In this document: positions 21,141 through 23,649 of the stretch, one piece after another | Position numbering within the stretch: position 1 is the first letter of the stretch | Layout of the letters: each line of letters begins with the position of its first letter | IMG/VR virus record: IMGVR_UViG_3300021379_001659 | Coordinates: 1-23,649 of that record | Source of the DNA: a virus | DNA length: 23,649 nt | Direction: 5' to 3' (one strand) | Program-made: the position numbers and the translations under genes | The notes under the pieces: generated by a model | What the model was told of the DNA's origin: nothing | Databases searched by the model: none | The model's input: the letters and a program-made list of their open reading frames with translations, nothing else

Positions 21141-21374
21141 ATGTTTATCAACTACCGCAAAGAAGCAAAACTCAAAATGGTTATCTTTGGCACTCTGCTT
21201 TTCGCTGGGATTGTTCTTAGCGCCTTGGGCAGCGGATACGTTCTTACTACCACACCTGATCAAGGCTTTGCTTTTTGGATAATGCTGGGCGTTGCCTCTA
21301 TGGGCATCATGACTACAGTTTGGTCATTCATTGGCTTTGCTTGGGCTGCTATTGACTACAAAGAACTGTCTTAA
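21141..21374 (+). CDS. Small membrane protein with two helices
   Basis: A 77-residue protein. I start it at ATG 21141, with GGAGG 11 bases upstream in the end of the acidic gene; the same frame runs back to 21066, but that would overlap the acidic gene and lose the ribosome binding site. It has a basic start (MFINYRKEAKLKM), a helix (VIFGTLLFAGIVLSALGSGYVL), a short polar loop (TTTPDQGF) and a second helix (AFWIMLGVASMGIMTTVWSFIGFAW), ending AIDYKELS. Two-helix size fits a class II holin, but the early position and the absence of an endolysin beside it make an exclusion or host membrane role just as likely. Confidence 0.65.
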   Translation: MFINYRKEAKLKMVIFGTLLFAGIVLSALGSGYVLTTTPDQGFAFWIMLGVASMGIMTTVWSFIGFAWAAIDYKELS

Positions 21375-21409
21375 AACCTGTTTTTGCTAACCTTTACAAA
21401 GGGTTAGCA

Positions 21410-21535
21410 GACGCCCGGCCGCCGAGCCCTAACTTATTGAAAACATTAGATAATTTATTTTATAAGCCTTTGATAACAAACGAAACTTTTTTTCAATCAG
21501 CCCTTGACTTTTGCCCTTGGAATACCTATATTATA
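21410..21535 (+). repeat. Early regulatory module, copy 1
   Basis: This stretch aligns to 22500-22621 with one gap over about 100 bases before the -35. Shared parts in order: a GC-rich block (GCCCGGCCGCCG against GACCGGCGGCCG), TAA..TATTG, the identical 16-mer ATAATTTATTTTATAA, a C-T6 block (CTTTTTT), CCCTTGACTTTT and GAATACCTATAT. The copies carry the promoter and about 90 bases upstream, so the whole control unit was duplicated. Confidence 0.8.
21504..21532 (+). promoter_or_regulatory. Early promoter P2 (CCCTTGA type)
   Basis: TTGACT at 21504-21509, 17 bases and TATATT at 21527-21532, with GAATACC just before the -10 as in P3. It lies 34 bases before the start of the deoxyribosyltransferase-like gene. 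Confidence 0.8.
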
Positions 21536-21565
21536 ACTATAACCAATTACAGAAGGACTAAAACC

Positions 21566-22027
21566 ATGATGACATTTTATACAGCTGGCAAAGTTTGGCA
21601 TAACACTAAATTCCAAAACTTGCGTGATAACCTTGGCTTTGGCGTCAAGGCTCGTTGGATTGATCTCGATGACGATAGCGATATCGTTCAGAATCACAAA
21701 GATCAGCTTTGGACTCTTTGCTTTGAAGACGTGCGTGATTCAGACTTTGTTTTGCTCTATTGCGAGGACTTTGATGAAGAACAGCGCGGCGCGTTGGTCG
21801 AACTAGGCATGGCTTATGGCTTCAATAAATCAGTTTATGCCGTTGGAACTTGCAAGACGATTGAACCCAACAAGATTTCAGATGTTGCGTTCACTCATTA
21901 CAAAAATTTCCAATGGTTGCCAACCACTGATTTGGTTGAAGGCGCAAAGATGGCTTTGCGTATTGAAGAAAAGAAACGCGAATGGATCGCAGAAATTGAA
22001 ACCACTATGAAAAAGGATGTTGCATAA
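21566..22027 (+). CDS. Nucleoside 2-deoxyribosyltransferase-like protein
   Basis: A 153-residue protein. The start is ATG 21566 (AAGGA seven to eight bases upstream); the frame runs further back to 21437, but that part overlaps the promoter. It starts MMTFYTAGKVWHN, and has WTLCFEDVRDSDFVLLYCED near residues 49-68 and RGALVELGMAYGF near 74-86, with Glu-79 in the position of the catalytic Glu of this Rossmann-like, TIR-related family (PF05014). Such enzymes exchange or hydrolyse the base of deoxynucleosides. In phages they may serve nucleotide salvage, unusual DNA bases or signal-nucleotide breakdown. It has its own promoter, and the next gene overlaps by one base (TAATG). A non-catalytic relative cannot be excluded. 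Confidence 0.75.
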   Translation: MMTFYTAGKVWHNTKFQNLRDNLGFGVKARWIDLDDDSDIVQNHKDQLWTLCFEDVRDSDFVLLYCEDFDEEQRGALVELGMAYGFNKSVYAVGTCKTIEPNKISDVAFTHYKNFQWLPTTDLVEGAKMALRIEEKKREWIAEIETTMKKDVA

Positions 22028-22323
22028 TGCCATATATTCCAGACCCACAGCGCGAAATGGCGCACGAAATTCTTGGCGATGAAGCCCTAACCTACACCCC
22101 AGCCAATGCAGGCGAACTCAACTATATTGTCACTCGCCTGATTGATAACTACCTTGCCAACACTGGCATCCGTTATGCCTACATTAACGAGATGATCGGC
22201 GCGTTGGAATGTTGCAAGATGGAACTTTATCGCCGCATTGCTGCACCTTATGAAGATCAGGTTTGTGATCAGAATGGGGACGCATATTTTAGCCAACTAC
22301 CAAACATGGGGGCTGATTACTGA
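22027..22323 (+). CDS. Small phage protein of the DUF6899 type
   Basis: A 98-residue protein whose ATG overlaps the stop of the deoxyribosyltransferase-like gene by one base (TAATG). It begins MPYIPDPQREMAHEIL and continues with GELNYIVTRLIDNYLANTG, then YAYINEMIGALECCKMELYR and RIAAPYEDQVCDQNGD. I remember this order (GELNY, ANINEVIGxLE, RRVAAPYE) from DUF6899-type phage and plasmid proteins, but the label is from memory. No biochemical role is known to me. The coupled start and the shared operon with a nucleotide enzyme suggest DNA or nucleotide metabolism, though that is only a guess. Confidence 0.7.
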   Translation: MPYIPDPQREMAHEILGDEALTYTPANAGELNYIVTRLIDNYLANTGIRYAYINEMIGALECCKMELYRRIAAPYEDQVCDQNGDAYFSQLPNMGADY

Positions 22324-22388
22324 TGGAAACGGCAATCGACATTGTTCTGGAAACCATCCTAGTCTTGGCAGTTTTAGCTATCTTTTAA
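22323..22388 (+). CDS. Tiny membrane peptide (21 residues)
   Basis: ATG 22323 overlaps the preceding stop (TGATG) and encodes METAIDIVLETILVLAVLAIF, a single hydrophobic helix after an acidic start. It ends four bases before a hairpin terminator. The coupled start supports expression; a peptide so short could also be chance. Confidence 0.4.
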   Translation: METAIDIVLETILVLAVLAIF

Positions 22389-22391
22389 GAT

Positions 22392-22416
22392 AATGGGAAG
22401 CGCAATGCTTCCCATT
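22392..22416 (+). terminator. Hairpin at the end of the deoxyribosyltransferase operon
   Basis: AATGGGAAGC, a five-base loop (GCAAT) and GCTTCCCATT form a perfect 10-bp stem, followed only by TAGCG, so the T-run is short. It lies at the end of the operon and before a new control region. It could be a weak or factor-aided terminator, or an mRNA 3' end stabiliser. Confidence 0.55.
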
Positions 22417-22428
22417 TAGCGCCAGCTG

Positions 22429-22443
22429 GAACAAAACGTGAAC
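22429..22443. promoter_or_regulatory. Second LexA-type box
   Basis: GAAC-AAAACGT-GAAC has the alphaproteobacterial GAAC-N7-GAAC spacing. It matches the site at 20871 at 14 of 15 positions, and the match continues into GCTG before it. Eighteen bases after it stands TAATAT, so GTGAAC-N18-TAATAT may be a LexA-blocked promoter. It would read into the leader of the exonuclease gene. Confidence 0.65.
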
Positions 22444-22499
22444 AAACCAAGCCTCGCGTTCTAATATGCTTTTTATCCAATGAAAACAAAGTCTTAGCC

Positions 22500-22621
22500 G
22501 ATGACCGGCGGCCGACGCTAAGTCATTGATTTTATTGCATAATTTATTTTATAACCCACTGAAAACATTGAAAACTTTTTTGCGTCCACCCCTTGACTTT
22601 TAGGGTGAGAATACCTATATA
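22500..22621 (+). repeat. Early regulatory module, copy 2
   Basis: The second copy of the module at 21410. It sits in the 249-base gap between the operon terminator and the exonuclease gene, downstream of the second LexA box. Apart from the LexA box, this gap contains the module, its promoter and a five-codon frame (MKTKS); I see no other gene there. Confidence 0.8.
22593..22621 (+). promoter_or_regulatory. Early promoter P3 (CCCTTGA type)
   Basis: TTGACT at 22593-22598, 17 bases and TATATA at 22616-22621, with CACCC before and AGGGTG inside the spacer forming a loose inverted repeat. The exonuclease start follows 17 bases later, so the leader is very short. Confidence 0.78.
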
Positions 22622-22637
22622 TAGAGGATAGCAACAA

Positions 22638-23312
22638 ATGAGGTTTACAATGATTGCAAAAAATGCTTATGTCGTTATGGATACCGAGACTTCAGCTTGG
22701 TCTGGTCTGGTTTTTGACTTTGGCTGGACTACTGTTGACAAGCGCGGCAATGTTCTTGGCTCTGGCGATCTCAACTTTCTTGATGTTATTGTCAAAGAAA
22801 AGCCTTACTATGTCAACAAGATTGCGGGCTATGCCAAGCGTCAGCGTCACGGCATCCACCGCGTCACCAACTTTGCGGCTGGTCGCCGCTTGTTCAACGC
22901 CCATCTTTCGTGGCTTGAGCGTCAAGGGTTTCGCATTATCCTTTGCGCTTACAATGCTGGTTTCGATTGTCGCGTTCTCGGCTCGACTTCCCAGCGCATG
23001 GTTGGCGACAAATTTTTGATGCACTCGGTTGATCTGCTGGATATTTGGGGGAATTGGGCGAACTCTGCACCAAAGGCATATGACGCCCCCAAGACTGCCA
23101 GCGGTCGCTTTCTGTCTACCACCGCGCAGAATGTTTACCGCTTTGAGATGCAACAGCCTGATTTTATTGAGGCACACACAGCCGCAGACGACACGCGGAT
23201 TGAAGCGCAGATTTTGATGCGTATTTTACGCCGCAAGAAAAAGCTGCATATCGTCAAATCACCACGCGATTTTGAATCGCAGATTTGGGAAAAATTCGCA
23301 GTCTCGGCATAA
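22638..23312 (+). CDS. DnaQ-like 3'-5' exonuclease (DEDDh)
   Basis: A 224-residue protein; ATG 22638 has GAGG ten bases upstream, and a second ATG four codons on (22650) has AGG six bases upstream, so either could be used. The DEDDh residues are present: Asp-15 and Glu-17 in VMDTET (motif I), Asp-110 in AYNAGFD (motif II) and His-180 with Asp-185 in HTAADD (motif III, the HxAxxD form). The middle has an extra basic stretch (KRQRHGIHRVTN) that could contact DNA. The length is usual for a stand-alone exonuclease. It likely degrades single strands or trims host or phage DNA during replication. There is no polymerase gene in the window. It has its own promoter and stands 76 bases before the next gene. 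Confidence 0.88.
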   Translation: MRFTMIAKNAYVVMDTETSAWSGLVFDFGWTTVDKRGNVLGSGDLNFLDVIVKEKPYYVNKIAGYAKRQRHGIHRVTNFAAGRRLFNAHLSWLERQGFRIILCAYNAGFDCRVLGSTSQRMVGDKFLMHSVDLLDIWGNWANSAPKAYDAPKTASGRFLSTTAQNVYRFEMQQPDFIEAHTAADDTRIEAQILMRILRRKKKLHIVKSPRDFESQIWEKFAVSA

Positions 23313-23330
23313 AAAAATGACTCTGACCCC

Positions 23331-23361
23331 TTGAAAAAAGGGGTCGGAATCCCCATATATT
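23331..23361 (+). promoter_or_regulatory. Early promoter P4 with inverted repeat
   Basis: TTGAAA at 23331-23336 and TATATT at 23356-23361, spacer 19, two longer than in the other early promoters; GGAATCCCCATATATTATA aligns with GGAATACCTATATTATA of P2 except for two inserted bases. The -35 lies inside the perfect inverted repeat GACCCCTT-GAAAA-AAGGGGTC (23325-23345), a likely operator. Confidence 0.65.
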
Positions 23362-23388
23362 ATATAGATTCTGATAGGAGATTTTAGC

Positions 23389-23649
23389 ATGATGGAAATT
23401 ACCACACAGCAACAGCGTTTTGGTTACAAAACTTTTTTTGAGCTGGACGGCGTACTGCTGTCTACTCTATTCACCAACGAAAAACCAACGGCGGAAGAAA
23501 TCGAAGAACGCCGCATGGAAATTGTCACGCCTGATTGTGACGATTGCGCGTTCTTGGGTCACCGTTGCGGCGAATGTGACGCATACGATTTTGATGATGG
23601 TGATGACGGGCAGCCATCATGGGAACAAGAATGGCAGGACTTTGGCGAG
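23389..23649 (+). CDS. Cys-rich acidic early protein (partial, runs off the right edge)
   Basis: The frame opens at ATG 23389 (a second ATG follows at once) with AGGAG eight bases upstream and stays open to the window end (87 codons). The N-terminal part (TTQQQRFGYKTFFELDGVLL) looks like two strands and a helix. Residues about 50-65 contain TPDCDDCAFLG and HRCGECDAYDF, two C-x2-C pairs that could hold a zinc ion, followed by an Asp/Gly-rich and Trp-rich stretch (DFDDGDDG, then PSWEQEWQDFGE). I do not recognise the family. Its own promoter with operator supports a real, regulated early gene. Confidence 0.7.
   Translation, partial: MMEITTQQQRFGYKTFFELDGVLLSTLFTNEKPTAEEIEERRMEIVTPDCDDCAFLGHRCGECDAYDFDDGDDGQPSWEQEWQDFGE

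Noticed and set aside
21386-21408. Intrinsic terminator GCTAACC...GGTTAGC after the membrane protein gene
   Set aside because: The stem is real, but no T-run follows on either strand, so I list it only as an alternative fold of the early module.
22692-23177. 161-codon minus-strand frame opposite the exonuclease
   Set aside because: The exonuclease has all catalytic residues and a promoter; the opposite frame has neither a promoter nor a recognisable sequence.
1-23649. CRISPR array, tRNA genes, rRNA, insertion sequence, integrase or att site
   Set aside because: No regular direct repeats with spacers, no cloverleaf, no transposase or integrase motifs were seen on either strand.

Overview
The window is a contiguous piece of a tailed double-stranded DNA phage. 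It has an HK97-type head module and a tail module of the long, non-contractile (siphovirus) kind: a major tail protein, a G/GT chaperone pair joined by a -1 frameshift site, and a tape measure, with no sheath gene in view. Two copies of GAAC-N7-GAAC, the LexA (SOS) box of Alphaproteobacteria, lie in the control regions, so an alphaproteobacterial host is the best inference. The low GC content, LamG and fibre-rich genes and a fused protease-capsid gene are compatible with a marine phage, but the sequence does not prove this.

Minus strand, read right to left (about 20.93 kb to 1): a divergent control region; a small block of secreted and unknown proteins; a tail-terminator-like protein; a probable small terminase; two small virion-like proteins; a 901-residue repetitive fibre and two further fibre or collar proteins; a coiled-coil membrane protein; large terminase; a glycosyltransferase; an HNH nuclease; portal; a fused prohead protease, acidic linker and HK97 capsid gene; a strong terminator; an acidic small protein; a connector split by a LamG-like domain; an unknown neck-region protein; a second tail-terminator-like protein; major tail protein; a structured intergenic RNA; the tail chaperones; and the start of the tape measure, which runs off the left edge. 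Most of these genes touch or overlap by 1 to 25 bases, so translation is probably coupled.

Plus strand (20.93 kb to the end): short, early-looking transcription units. Each sits behind a promoter of the form CCCTTGA-N-TATAT, and two of these lie in a duplicated module of about 125 bp. They encode a small acidic protein, a two-helix membrane protein, a nucleoside deoxyribosyltransferase-like protein, a protein I associate with DUF6899, a tiny membrane peptide, a DEDDh exonuclease and a Cys-rich partial protein.

The most unusual points are these. (1) A possible two-state RNA switch lies between the major tail protein and the tail chaperone: a loop segment can pair either with an upstream strand or with the chaperone's ribosome binding site. 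(2) The protease and capsid are one reading frame with two internal ribosome binding sites. (3) A LamG-like domain sits inside the head-tail connector. (4) There are two divergent tail-terminator paralogues. (5) Alphaproteobacterial LexA boxes sit beside duplicated early promoters.
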